From contig OZ018326.1 in the NCBI GenBank assembly GCA_963969495.1, forward strand, positions 153,016,306-153,080,305: a DNA stretch of 64,000 bases, in the 5' to 3' direction. Origin of the DNA: Ceratothoa steindachneri (Eukaryota; Arthropoda; Malacostraca; Isopoda; Cymothoidae). Positions 37,554-48,520 of the stretch are shown here, piece by piece. A program made the translations under genes and the position numbers. The notes under the pieces were generated by a model, which made no database searches, had not been told where the DNA came from, and was given only the letters and a program-made list of their open reading frames with translations. Position 1 is the stretch's first letter, and the number at the start of each line of letters is the position of its first letter.

Positions 37554-37556
<3 letters not shown>
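36896..37556 (-). pseudogene. Tc1/mariner element fragment, 5' half (minus strand)
   Basis: The end AAAGGGTCTTTCAACAAGG (from 37556 leftward) emerges from a (TA)n array. The frame 37229-37444 reads MECYTIEQRVEIIKCYYQNQ, then FRALLDFYPRYNRPAKSTVR and LVAKFE, the first DNA-binding region. Continuing in another frame: ETPRQSISHRSQELGLSATS, RIMRRDLDLHPYKIQ and LEVAPNFPPKIIF-type residues, with NEAHFWMNGFVNNQDCRIWD replacing the usual SDEAHF (first catalytic Asp is Asn). It stops there, at the R repeat. It belongs to the family of 26699-28005 but is a different copy. Confidence 0.75.

Positions 37557-37619
<63 letters not shown>
37557..37619. repeat. (TA)n array 8
   Basis: About 31 TA dinucleotides, between the mariner fragment's end and the 3' tail of PLE3. 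Confidence 0.95.
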
Positions 37620-37622
<3 letters not shown>

Positions 37623-38025
37623 TGTAGTTGGGTAGCAATCTTTCTTGAATGCAAATTTTGTTGAAGACCATTGTGTATTTCGCCTTAATTAATTTCCTTT
37701 GGCAACTTTCTCTTCTTCTAACTATCTTTTTTATTCCATCTTGTAGATGGTGGATCACTTGTCCTGTATGCATATCTCTTTTAAATGAATGTGTTTGGTT
37801 AAAAACAAATTAAATTACTGAGCTTTCGATCTTATTTGATCATCTTCGGAGCATTTTGATATGTTCTTGCCTCCTTTACCGATATAATGAGTGGATTGAG
37901 GATCTAACAGAATGGAAGAAAACGATTTTTTTAAGGGGTATTTATTCCACCTAGGTTGGGCATAACGTTAGAGGAAACGAGCCAGTCCAGTGAGTGGAAT
38001 TTTAAAATAATTTTAATGTTCGATT

Positions 38026-38765
38026 CTAGCTTGTCGCTTGACTGTTGATGGCCGGCTTATTTTCGTTTATTAATATGGCTTCTAAGATGTTAAGCCTATC
38101 TTTATTAACCTCTTTTCTTTTAATAACGGTGTTGTCAACTAGCATATCTCTCGTTAGATTAATGTTATGAGCACTCTCCATATGATTTTTAGGCCCTCTG
38201 CTTTGCAGGTGCATAGTTAAACGTCTCGAAAGTGTAGTAGTTGCCATGTCAATATATTTTTAATTGTTATAAAGCATACAGTCTTTATCGGGGCAGATGA
38301 ACTCGTAAACTATATTGGTTGACTTGAGATTCAAGGAGTTTAGGCGGCTGTTGTTTTTCATCAGGAGATTGCTGGCTTTTGTTGTTTTATAATAAATGAT
38401 GAGTTGAATTTTCTCCATTTGATTTTTAACCTTGATGTTGCGGTTAATAATCGCCTTGATGTATTTTTCATCTATTTTATAGGCCGTGGACATCTGATTT
38501 CTCTAATACACTTTAGTGTTGTTGACTTATCCCTGATTACCTTCAGTTTTATCCGTTTTTTTGCAATGATTATTTAAAAATGATTGCAGTTCTTTGTCAA
38601 TCATGCTGTTTGAGAAACGGTTGTTCACGAGTGTTTGTTTTACTCGCGCTATCTCTCGGTGGGAAAGTACCCACGTAGAGCAGCATTTATATGTTCGGCG
38701 GATGTATGAGCCGATTACGCTTACTTTATACCTCTCTGAGCATTCACTCTCCGCATAAAATCTAC
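38026..38765 (-). pseudogene. PLE3 C-terminal part with GIY-YIG domain
   Basis: Three adjoining minus-strand frames make up this part. The first reads ESECSERYKVSVIGSYIRR and HREIARVKQTLVNNRFSNS. The second gives NIVYEFICPDKDCMLYNN, the VYxxxC..DC opening of the PLE nuclease, ending at a TAA where YIG is expected. The third, after that stop, has YIDMATTTLSRRLTMHLQSR (with YID for YIG) and NILEAILINENKPAINSQ, which includes the conserved Glu. Stops and shifts interrupt it. In active PLEs this nuclease supplies the target cut. Confidence 0.7.
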
Positions 38766-38809
38766 GGAGGAATTCATCGATATACTCCACTCTACAAGAC
38801 CGGCAGGAC

Positions 38810-39362
38810 TAATATCATCCCTTGACGTGGAAAGCTTGTTTACGAACGTGCCTATCGCTCAGACCATCGGCATCATTATAAAAAACGTGTACCACCATCC
38901 TACAATGTCTCCCCCAAATCTTGACCCAAACATCTTAAGGAGCATGCTACCTTCATGCACATCAGAGGCTCTGTTCAGGACACCGGACGGTAATCTATAC
39001 ACGAAAGTGGATGGAGTCACTATGGAGTCACCCTTAGGACTGACTTTCGCCAACTATTATATCGGTCAACTTGAAGTGAGATTGTTAGACATCATGGAAA
39101 ATAAGCCACATACATATTGCCGATACGTAGACGACATCTACATCAACGTTCAAAACGAAGAACATCTGATAAATATCAAGCAGCAATCTGAGGAGAACTC
39201 CGTGTTAAAATTCATTTATGAATTGAGCACGGGGAATAAACTCTATTTCTCGGACGTTGAGGTTGAAAACATCAATGGTAGCTACATCACTAAAGTACAT
39301 AGAAAAATTGTGGACATAGGAAGATGCCTCAATGGGAAGAGTGAATGCTCGAAAAGATATAA
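38810..39362 (+). pseudogene. PLE3 reverse transcriptase palm
   Basis: The frame from 38827 reads ESLFTNVPIAQTI, then GVTMESPLGLTFANYYIGQL (equivalent of the MGSPLGPxxA turn) and YCRYVDDIYINVQNEEHL with the catalytic VDD box. It continues with LKFIYELSTGNKLYFSDVEV and a KSECSKRYK end. These are Penelope-family RT features. The frame is open for 200 codons and the catalytic Asp pair is present. The finger region upstream and everything downstream of SECSKRYK are missing, and after 39362 the reading changes into a CR1-like tail. Confidence 0.8.
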
Positions 39363-39389
39363 AATACCAAGCTTGGTATTAACGTCGCA

Positions 39390-40115
39390 AAGGAATGAAA
39401 TACTGCCCGCCTTCAAGATGATCTTCGGAAGATTGGGGAGTGGTCGGACACCTGGCAAATACCTTCTAACGTGAACAAATGCAAAGTGATGCATATAGGC
39501 CACATAAACCCCCAATCTGACTATATCATTAAGGGCACTGCTCTTGAATACATCGACACTGAGAAAGACTTGGGTGTAACTATCACTAGTGATCGCAAGT
39601 TTTCGAGGCAGTGTATTGAGGCGGAGAAGAAAGCCCAAAGGATGTTAAGTTATATAAAGCGCCAGTTTGGATATCGGAACAAAGATATAGTACTGTGTTT
39701 GTAGAACTCACTTGTCCGACCGCACCTGGAGTATGCCGTACAATTTTGGAGTCCGTCGTTTCGAAAGGATATTGCGAGATTTGAACGTGTGTAAGCCAAG
39801 GCAACCAAACTGATTCCCTCTATCAGACACAAAAGTTACAATGGAAACCAGGAGACTACGTGGACAGCTTATCGAAGTGTTCAAAATACTTTGAGGCTTC
39901 GACATTGTAGAGTACAGGATATTTTCCAGCTTAGCCAAAGCAGAACAAGAAACCACGGCTACAATTTGAAGTGAAGCGTTACCAGCGTGATCTCTGTGGG
40001 AAATTTTTCAAATATAGCATCTGCAGCACTTGGAACGTACTTCCAGTGGAAGTTGAACAATTCAAGTCGAGACTAGACAAAGTCTTGAAAAATAGCCGCT
40101 TGGAGACTTGAAGCG
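39390..40115 (+). pseudogene. CR1/Jockey-like RT C-terminal fragment
   Basis: In shifted frames I read NVNKCKVMHIGHINPQSDY, EYIDTEKDLGVTITSDRKFS and AQRMLSYIKRQFGYRNKDIV (39470-39700), then LVRPHLEYAVQFWSPS (about 39712-39760) and KRYQRDLCGKFFKY with a VEQFKSRLDKVL end near 40100. This is the thumb and C-terminal part of a non-LTR RT of the type that has DLGVxI and VRPxLEYAxxxWxP. It is unlike elements A-G and could be the missing end of a CR1 element similar to that at 6335. There are at least two frameshifts and a TAG at 39702. Confidence 0.75.
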
Positions 40116-40446
40116 TGGCGCGTGTGCTCTTCCAGAGCGTCAATCTGACCATTTAGAGGACTGCGCCTGCTAAGAATGTTCACTAAAGATACCCTCTTTG
40201 AATGGAGCGTAAGGTCTACTAGGGTAGCTCTTTTCCTTGTTACTCCTTGTTACTCTCTCTCTCTCTCTCTCTCTCTCTTTTTCTCTCCACACACACACAC
40301 ACACACACATCAACAAGAGACATTATGCTCATGGGATCAGATCCATCTTATTAAGGTGCTTGATCACATCACTTCGTTTTACATTTATTCCCTCCACTGA
40401 AAAAGGGATCTAGGGTCACCAACTTCATCTTATAAAAAACTTTAAC
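40116..40446. repeat. Spacer with (CT)n and (CA)n runs
   Basis: (CT)n at about 40252-40278 and (CA)n at about 40288-40309 are the only notable features. A recognisable 5' LTR for the Gypsy element downstream is not visible here. Confidence 0.7.
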
Positions 40447-41067
40447 TTGGTAAATAAAGTTATATCTTCAAGTTGTTTATACAAATCTAAATACGAACGC
40501 AAGACACTTTCTTCGAAAATGGACAATGCCGATAATTCAACTGCCGTAAGCACAGTTTCTGCCATCTCCCTCCCAGAGTTCCAAAGCTCTTCCACAGAAT
40601 CTTGGTTTACCCAAATTGAGTTATTATTCAATCTCGACCGCATTACCAGTTACGCCCACAAGCTAAGATCACTTATAAGGGCACTTCCCTATACGGTGAT
40701 AGATGCCATTTCACCTCTCTTAAATAACCCTGCTACCCTCTCTTACCCTTCAATACGGGACGCATTCCTGGAAAAATATACCCTGAGCACTGCTCAAAAA
40801 ATGGAGATGCTAGCCCGCACATCCGAACTCTCCCATCTTGCACCCGATGACCTATTGCGGAAATTACGTGACACTCTGGGAGACAATGTGAGCCATGAAT
40901 TTCTTCGGGAATCCTTTGTCCGACGGCCCCCACACCATATTCAAGAGGCCCTCGAGATTCTGGCCCCTGATACCCATCTTTACCAATTTGCGACCGCGGC
41001 CACTCCTCCCATCAATCGTAGTTCGCAGGCACGAGTAACGGCCATTGCCAAGCCCCTTCTCTCCTAG
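40447..41067 (+). pseudogene. Gypsy gag (capsid region)
   Basis: A 206-codon open frame with LPEFQSSSTESWFTQIELLF, RSLIRALPYTVIDAISPLL and LEKYTLSTAQKMEMLARTSE, followed by VRRPPHHIQEALEIL. This matches the capsid-like core of a Gypsy gag (W-F-Q-E, then the LPxxV and RLxxLL segments). The protein would form particles around the element RNA. The likely native start is MDNADNSTAVSTV at 40519. A stop follows at 41068, and the zinc-knuckle region normally expected is not seen. Confidence 0.75.
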
Positions 41068-41250
41068 AATTGCACTTACAAATGGAAGTAGCGCTTGCCC
41101 GTATAAAAGAGGAATTGGCAAACCTCTCCTGCCGAATAGCATCTTTAGAACCTTTTATGGACCCATCAAGAGGACGATCACTATCATGGCGTTACAGCTC
41201 TCTTACCCACCTTCACACCGACGCCAATTACTCTCGCAACTCCTCTACAC

Positions 41251-41700
41251 TTGAAAACGGTATTTGTTGGTATTTCGGTCAAATGGCACGTCGCTGAATC
41301 CCCGCTGCCAACAGGCGAGTGCCATGCCGGATTTTCCCAGGCAGCAGTGATTCAGGAGGTTGCGTCATTGTATGCTCCCCACCCTTGTTTATACGTCACT
41401 GATACCAAAACGAGTAAAAGGTTTTTAGTTGATACTGGTTCTATGATTAACATTATACCCGCAACCCTAGTGCAAAAACAGAGATACGAAATTCGCATAG
41501 TCCCCTCACCACAGCTTCTGGCACCCATATGCGTACTTTTGGCACTCAAACTTTAAACCTCTCACTAGGGCTAGGCGCAATTTTGTGTGGAAATTTTTTA
41601 ATTTGTGATGTGCAATGTGCTATACTAGGTGCCGACTTCCTGGCACGCTATAATCTTTTAGTTAATTTAAGGAAATCGTGTTTAGTTGATGGAAACACCA
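41251..41700 (+). pseudogene. Gypsy aspartic protease
   Basis: The frame 41251-41556 contains RFLVDTGSMINIIPATLVQK, with the catalytic DTG. After a frameshift, 41529 on reads LICDVQCAILGADFLARYNL, matching the ILGxDFL signature near the protease end. The two halves are in different frames. Confidence 0.8.
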
Positions 41701-41879
41701 ATTTTTCCGATCAAGCAATAAAGAAAAGTTCAATTCTTCCCTACCTTTCATTTATTTCCAATGGCTCCCCGATAGACCAATTACTAAACAAATATAGTGT
41801 TATTTATAAACCATGTAATGAACGTATTAATACCCAAAGCAGGTATAGCATTTCCCCCTCATTTCATCATTTTATTCTA

Positions 41880-42691
41880 TTGGATGGCTCCTCGGTTGCT
41901 GAGAGGACAAGACACCTTTCTCCAAAAATGTTAAAGGTTGTCAAGGACATCATACAAATTATGCTGTCCGAAGGTAAAATTAGACCAAACAAATCCCTCC
42001 TATTCTTCGCCTATTCATTTTGATAAAAAGTCAGATGGCAACTATCGCGTTACTTGTGATTATAGGCTACTTAATTATGTGACTGTTAGAGACAAATATC
42101 CCTTACGTAACCTTACCTTACCTTACCGACTTCACGGTAAAACTCCAAAACTTTACTAAATTCTCTAAAATTGACCTTAAGGATGCATTTTTTTTTCAAA
42201 TCCCTGTAGACCCTGAATCCATTAAGAAGACGGCTATGACGACTCCCCTCGGGTTTTATGAATATTTGGTCTTACCTGAGGAAATTTCAAACTCATCACA
42301 AACATTTCAAGGGTATATTAATCATGTTTTGGGTGATTTGGATTTCGTTTTCTCAAATGTAGACGACTTGCCCATAGCCAGTGAAGACGAAACTCAAAAT
42401 TTGAAACATCTCGAACAGCTCTATTTAATATTAGAATCACACGGATTACAGATAAACCTTGCAAAGTGTATCTTTTTAGTAGACACGCTTGACTTTCTTG
42501 GCTATCGAGTTGATTCGCAATGCATATTTCCCCAACAGGATAAAATCACTGCTATTACAGATTATCCTGACCCCAAAACGCTACACGAGTTGCAGAAATT
42601 CATGGGTTTGGTGAATTTGTTGCGGAGATTCATTCAACAAGGAGCCATAAACTTGATTCCACTCAAGAAATTATTTTTAAAGTGCCAATAA
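41880..42691 (+). pseudogene. Gypsy reverse transcriptase
   Basis: Motifs in order: LSEGKIRPNKS (41965 on), DGNYRVTCDYRLLNYVTVRD (after a shift), KIDLKDAFFFQIPVDPES (about 42165-42220, first catalytic Asp), TTPLGFYEYLVLPEEIS and FVFSNVDDLPIAS (42350-42385, catalytic VDD), GLQINLAKCIFLVDTLDFLG, and TLHELQKFMGLVNLLRRFI. A duplicated TACCTTACC near 42110-42128 causes the frame break before KIDLKDAF. The catalytic Asp residues remain, but the frame is broken at several points. Confidence 0.85.
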
Positions 42692-42699
42692 ACGCCACC

Positions 42700-43171
42700 C
42701 GAATTCAGTTTTTGAAATTTGTCAGCCAAGCAGAAGATGCATTCGATGCATAAAACGGGATATCATCAATGCCACCCTTTTGGCATACCCAAAGCGAGAA
42801 TACCCATTACGTCTCATTACTGACGCCTCTAATCTTGGCCCCAGTGCCGTCCTTTCAACAGTATTATGGAAATAGGTGGGAAGTTCTGGGCTTATTTAGC
42901 AAATCATCTTCCAATCAAGCACTTTCGACATTTACTTGAAGGGACAAGTTTCTTCGTGCTCACAGATTGTAAGGCCATAATTGGTGCCGCTAAATCCCTC
43001 AACACACGACATCCTCCTAAAGAAACCCGTTCATTTGAATTCATTTTACAATACACAAGTGACATTCATCATATTGAAGAGAAGGATAATCCTAGTGATG
43101 CCCTCTTTAGAGGCCCCATCATCAATTGCAACATGCAATCTGCTACACATACACAAACATCAGCATATTAA
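42700..43171 (+). pseudogene. Gypsy RNase H
   Basis: NATLLAYPKREYPLRLITDA (about 42770-42828) with the catalytic Asp leads in. The frame 42866-43171 continues with FRHLLEGTSFFVLTDCKAII, SFEFILQYTSDIHHIEEKDN and ALFRG, matching the RNase H end (TDHKPL and HIxGxxNxxADxLSR). A TAG replaces a residue in VLWK*VGSS at about 42873. It would normally degrade RNA in RNA-DNA hybrids. Confidence 0.75.
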
Positions 43172-43234
43172 AATAGCACTCTAGATCCTTCATGCCATGT
43201 ATAGCAATGCCCTCTAGGCATTCCTATAATAAAA

Positions 43235-43980
<746 letters not shown>

Positions 43981-44049
43981 ATAAATCACATGAATAACTA
44001 TATACTATACATGCAATACATTCATCTGTTCCTTCATCTTCTATTGTTA

Positions 44050-45180
44050 ATTATAAAACACTTGCAAGATCTCAATCAACATATCTGCAACTTGCTGAAC
44101 TACAAGACGATGAGAGTATCTCCCTTGAAGTTTACAAAGTAGCACTTCCATTCTCTTCTCACTCTCTCATTTGCGATTTATCAAAAGGTTTTGTACGACC
44201 TTATCTCACTTCCGAATTTCGCAAACTAATCTTCGATTTTTATCATAATCTTGGCCATTTAGGTATTATAGCCACTCTCAAATCTATCTCAGACTGATTT
44301 ATATGGAGAGGAATAAGACAAGATATTCGATCTTGGGTTCGTAATTGCCTTTCATGTCAGAAGGCCAAAGTGCAACGACACTCAAAGTCACTTTACCCAC
44401 AATTTACTGCACCAGAATCTAGGTTTCACACCATTGATGTGGATTTAGTCAGTAGTTTTCCTGCAACTCAAGAAAGGCTACAAGTATCCTCTCACAGTTA
44501 TATTCCGTCTTTCAAAATGGATTGAGGCATATCCATTAAAGGACATGATGTCAGAGTGTGTAGTTGACGCCTTTTTCACTCATTACATCTCAAGATTTGC
44601 TGCTCCGATTATAATAATCTCTGATAACGACCATCAATTCCAATCAGGATTATTTCAGGAATTACTAAAGCTAACTGCCACCTAACACATTTTTACATTG
44701 CCGGCGAACCCCTTATGACAACTTTGTGATAGAAAGATGCCATCGTACCCTAAAAAGCTCCCTGCTATCCAAGGGAGATCCTAGTGATTGGCTAAAAGTT
44801 TACCCGCAACTCTGCTCCCTGCAACAATCCCTGTCAAGAGACAGAATATTCTCCCGCACAAATTGCTTTTGACACTCCCTTACGACTCCCAGGTGACTTG
44901 TTTGTCGCCAGAAGCACAGATCCCTTACAACACAAATCAATAGAACAACATCAGAAAACCATGAACTCGCTTGCCCCCAAAACTCACAGGCCTATTTTAA
45001 AACAAGGTACTTTTATCCCCAAGGATTTGATACTTGCAGTCATGTTTTCCTAAAGGGCCCATATAATATCTTAAAAAGACGTCAACATTTATATACTATC
45101 CAAGGACCCGCTGGCCCTTGAAGGCACACATCCGCAATATCAAACCAGCACATATTTTGATTTCCCTGCAAATGATACCC
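44050..45180 (+). pseudogene. Gypsy integrase
   Basis: From about 44085: LAELQDDESISLEVYKVALP, then the zinc-binding H-H-C-C module HNLGHLGIIATLKS ... WVRNCLSCQKAKVQRHSK (about 44250-44390). The core starts with RFHTIDVDLVSSFP (first Asp) and continues in shifted frames through IIISDNDHQF-like residues (about 44612, second Asp region). Later NRVPAQIAFDTPLRLPGD-type sequence ends the domain. Frameshifts and stops are frequent from 44470 on. Its role would be insertion of the cDNA. Confidence 0.75.
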
Positions 45181-45459
45181 CTAGTTTTTAGTACCAGCTA
45201 TTGCCCCCCCTCCCCAAGTCTAGAACGCTCCCTTAAATGAAATCTAAGAAACAACACCACCGACCTCATACCACCACGCACACGTTAAAATTTACACTAA
45301 GAGCAAACTGATTTCCTTTCACTATTTTCAATGTATTTGTTTTAACAATCCGCGTACTTTTTAAATGGTATGATGATTTGATGGTTGAGACTGTGGGGGT
45401 CGAACCAAGTAAAACATTCGAATGAAAATTTAAACGGTTCACACATTGAACCTTATAAA

Positions 45460-45685
45460 TGAGAAGACATAACTTCCCGGTATGTTTTATTCTATTTCGT
45501 AAATAGGAAGATAGACTTCCCGCTTTGTATTATTCTCGTTCGTAAATAGGAAGATGGACTTCCCGCTTTGTATTATTCTCTTTCGTAAATGGAAAGATAG
45601 ACTTCTGGGTTTGTAATATTCTCTCTTTTGTAAATGGAAAGTTAAACTCCCCAGTATGCAGTATTGTTCTCTTGTAAATAAAGGA
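45460..45685 (+). repeat. 43-bp minisatellite in probable Gypsy 3' LTR
   Basis: Units of TTTCGTAAATAGGAAGATAG plus GACTTCCCGCTTTGTATTAT recur at spacings of 43, 43 and about 46 bases (CGTAAAT at 45498, 45541, 45584; TGTAAAT at about 45629). The last units diverge. It could act as an enhancer-like array in the LTR but nothing in the sequence proves it. Confidence 0.75.
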
Positions 45686-45959
45686 AAGAAAATCCCAATG
45701 CACTCGGTCGGTAAAGAGCTTTCCGAAACCTTTGCCTCCTATGCCGGGTAGTGAGGTAAAGGGTCAATGTGATGTACTTTTTTGGAGCACAAATCGTGCG
45801 GCTCACAGAGAGAGACATTTTTGAGTCGATGCTACTTAGAGATGCTGTTATTCTACTTGTAAGACCTCGTAGGGAAAGTTCACGCCATCGAGGTCACTTA
45901 CACAAACCTTTATGAGAATACACATTCGGTAGCGTAGCTAGATCCGAGCTTTGAATGAG

Positions 45960-46440
45960 CGCTTAAAAATTCGGAAATTGGGTCCCAGTCTTTGCAGTAT
46001 ATGTCTATTGATGAGCGTGTTAAGTTGTCTTCCGACTCTGTTTGTATTTCTGTACCCAGAAGCCCTGCAATGGGCGTTTAAATTGCCCATCAAAATAATC
46101 GGTATCCTATATTTGAACAGTTTAGTATAGTTTTGTACCGGTAATTGGGGGCGCCTGGGTTGCTGGTATCCAATTGCGACAATGATGTTACTTAATTCTA
46201 TTTTAATTTCTATAGCTAAATATGCATTATGTAATGTAATTCTTGCTTGACAGCTATTGCCGCTCCGTCGTGTGTTTCTCCTGAAGGATTTGTGTTAATA
46301 ACATTGTAGTTCCATATCTATAATTTCTCGTTTTCTGTGTTTCTTTCATGTTCTGATATTAATATAACATTTGGGTCAATCTTTCTGAATAAGTTTCCGT
46401 ACATAATTTCCTCATGTGTAAATCTGTAGTATTTTTAATT
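45960..46440 (-). pseudogene. Element G endonuclease start, truncated
   Basis: In minus-strand frames: IMYGNLFRKIDPNVILISEH, IWNYNVINTNPSGETHDGAA, IVAIGYQQPRRPQLPVQNYT and IPIILMGNLNAHCRASGYRN, with MGNLNA in place of the catalytic GDLNA (Asp to Asn). The reading ends near LQRLGPNF at about 45960. It aligns closely with the same part of element A. Confidence 0.75.
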
Positions 46441-46478
46441 TCTTAATATCCATAATCCAATTGTGCATTTCTGTTCGT

Positions 46479-47806
46479 TTATTCGTTTTCTGTTTTGTTT
46501 GTCCTATCTGTTAAGATATCGGTGTTTCTTCTTCTTTTTCTGGTTCTTCTTTCGTTTCTCCTGGGTTCTCCCTCTGCTGACTGCATTCGAGAGTCCTGCT
46601 GGTAATTCATCTCTGGGTGATGGACCCCTTTTACTTGCGGATTTAGATCGTGTAAATCTTTGGGCTTTCCTGCGAGTAACCCGTGTACACTTTTGCTCTC
46701 TGTCGTCGGAGTTATTTTCAGTCTATGAGTCATCGCTGTTTGTGTCCTCTTCTGTTTCTGCTGCTTGTTGGTTTCCTTTCGCCTCTTCGATCAACTCATG
46801 TTTTGTCTTTTCTGTGACTTTGATTTTGAAAATGGCCGAGGAGTTGACTTCTTTGGGAAATTTCATCGGTTCGAGACCGTTTTCCTGTAACCTGCTGTTG
46901 ACTGTTGTTGCGTAACTTCCAGGCTTACCTATGTTCATCATGTGGGTATGTAATATACAAGCAAGTATTTTCACGTTGAGAGTACCATCCAAATTTATCT
47001 GTGTTGCCGGTACTTGAGGGTCACTTTTTACCATTGATGCGTATGAGTTTTCATTTACGTTAGCATTATTTCTGTTTGACTGTTTCTTTTCTCTTTATTT
47101 TTTCTCTTCTTCTGGGACAGATCATGGCCATAGTTCTCTGTCCCCCTTAGTAGTTAATGTATCTTTTATCTGTGTTGTTGCAGTAACGCCAAGAATGGCC
47201 TTCAGTTCCACATTCAGAACAGATGATTAGGTCTTTTGGGGAGCAATTTTGAGTCCTATGTTCCTCCAACGCATGACATCTCAAGCATATATGTACGCTT
47301 GTGAAGACGTCTCTTTGTACTCGTATGTGGGCGGATAGGACTCTCATGTTGAAAGCGAGAAGTCCTTGTTAAATGATCCCTGAAGCCATTTCGGTAGATT
47401 CACAAATGACCTTGAAAACGTGAGTGTGATCTTTAAATTTGACCACCTCTGCTATTTTGAGCCCTTTCTGCCTCTCCTTAAGTTCTTCTTTTATTTCTTG
47501 GCATGAGTGCTCTCCTACCCAGGACTCGATTTTTCGGCAGATTACACTTCTGCTAGCTTTGATTTGTTGGAGGATTCTTGCTTCCAAATCCGACTTCTTT
47601 AGCGTAATGCTACCAACAGATGATAGTAGCTGATCTACGTCTTTATTTTCTAGGCAAATAACTGAGAATCCAGATGGTGTGTCATTACATTTGATTAGTG
47701 GTATTTCCAGATCAGTAAATATGCATTGCACTACTTCTTGTGGTGATCTTTTCCTTCCGTTGGGTATTAGTTTAAGGGGAAGCCTTTTGAAGTCCGGTAT
47801 GTCCAT
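46479..47806 (-). pseudogene. Element G gag (ORF1)
   Basis: The start MDIPDFKRLPLKLIPNGRKR (47806) leads to IFTDLEIPLIKCNDTPSGFS, SRSVICRKIESWVGEHSCQE and VVKFKDHTHVFKVICEST. A TAA follows, then after it NMRVLSAHIRV and the zinc knuckles CLRCHALEEHRTQNC, CSECGTEGHSWRYC and the damaged third knuckle GGQRTMAMICP. The downstream frame 47034-46723 has LACILHTHMMNIGKPGSYAT and a basic/acidic tail. It is a single-copy RNA-binding protein gene with at least two interruptions. Confidence 0.8.
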
Positions 47807-48520
47807 CTTGCCTGAGAGTCGTCCCCTTTCCGAATAGAGGGGTTTTTCTGTCGATCTTCAGCACTGGAAACTTTATCCAGTCTCCACTAGTGGGAGGAGT
47901 CCCTCTATCTGTATTAGTTCTATCTTCGCCTACCTTCCAATTTTCGTCTCTTGCTTGGTCAACCCTACCTATCTGGTCCTAGCCCTAACAGCGGTGGTCC
48001 ACAGTTGGGTTCTGACTCGAGACCGAGAATCGGTCCCCCTTTTCTGGCCCCCTACGAATGGCTCCTGCAGGGGTTCACTATACCTTACTACCAACGTAGT
48101 ACTAGTGAGAAGTACTAGTGAGGTAAAAAGTATGAATAAAGAGCCAAGAATTTAGAATAAGGAAGAGCAACCCTTGGGGGCAGGGGGCACTTTGCTCTAG
48201 TGGAACAGGAGGAATCTGCAACCAGCCCCAGGAGCACATATATTTCTTTTTAGGAGTTTTTTTTGAGAAAAGCGTATTTAGGTGTATATAGGGTTTTTGG
48301 TGACTTTCCCGAGTTGTTTTGTGATCTAATGTGAGAGTATGTGTTGATGGGTGCTAATTTATTGTTGTCATGTAGTGTGGGCATTCTCGCGTACATGGAA
48401 AAGCAGCAAGCGCACTTCAGATCAGAGTTCTGAATGCGCTGAGCCTTCTTCTGTTATGTGACACGCGCAGCTACTAGTGACAGTAGGGCGTACGTGAGAA
48501 GAGGTTGCACGAGTGTTTTA

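Larger units (their letters stand above)
37620..39362. mobile_element. Penelope-like element PLE3, head-to-head pieces
   Basis: The minus-strand part (38770-37620) holds the end of the RT, the GIY-YIG domain and the 3' tail reaching the (TA)n array. The plus-strand part (38810-39362) holds the RT palm and ends at GKSECSKRYK. The minus part begins with ESECSERYKVS, so both pieces meet near the same protein position but point away from each other. This is the third PLE here with a head-to-head layout. On the minus strand the tail shows CGAAGATGATC, AAATAA, GATCGAAAG (37829-37858). Confidence 0.75.
45955..47830 (-). mobile_element. Jockey-type element G (gag and start of endonuclease)
   Basis: On the minus strand, gag (47806-46440) is followed by the endonuclease start (46440-45960). 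The element stops inside the endonuclease, so its RT and 3' end are missing, an unusual 3' truncation. Its upstream edge adjoins the 3' end of element B. Gag motifs resemble element A more than B. Confidence 0.75.
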
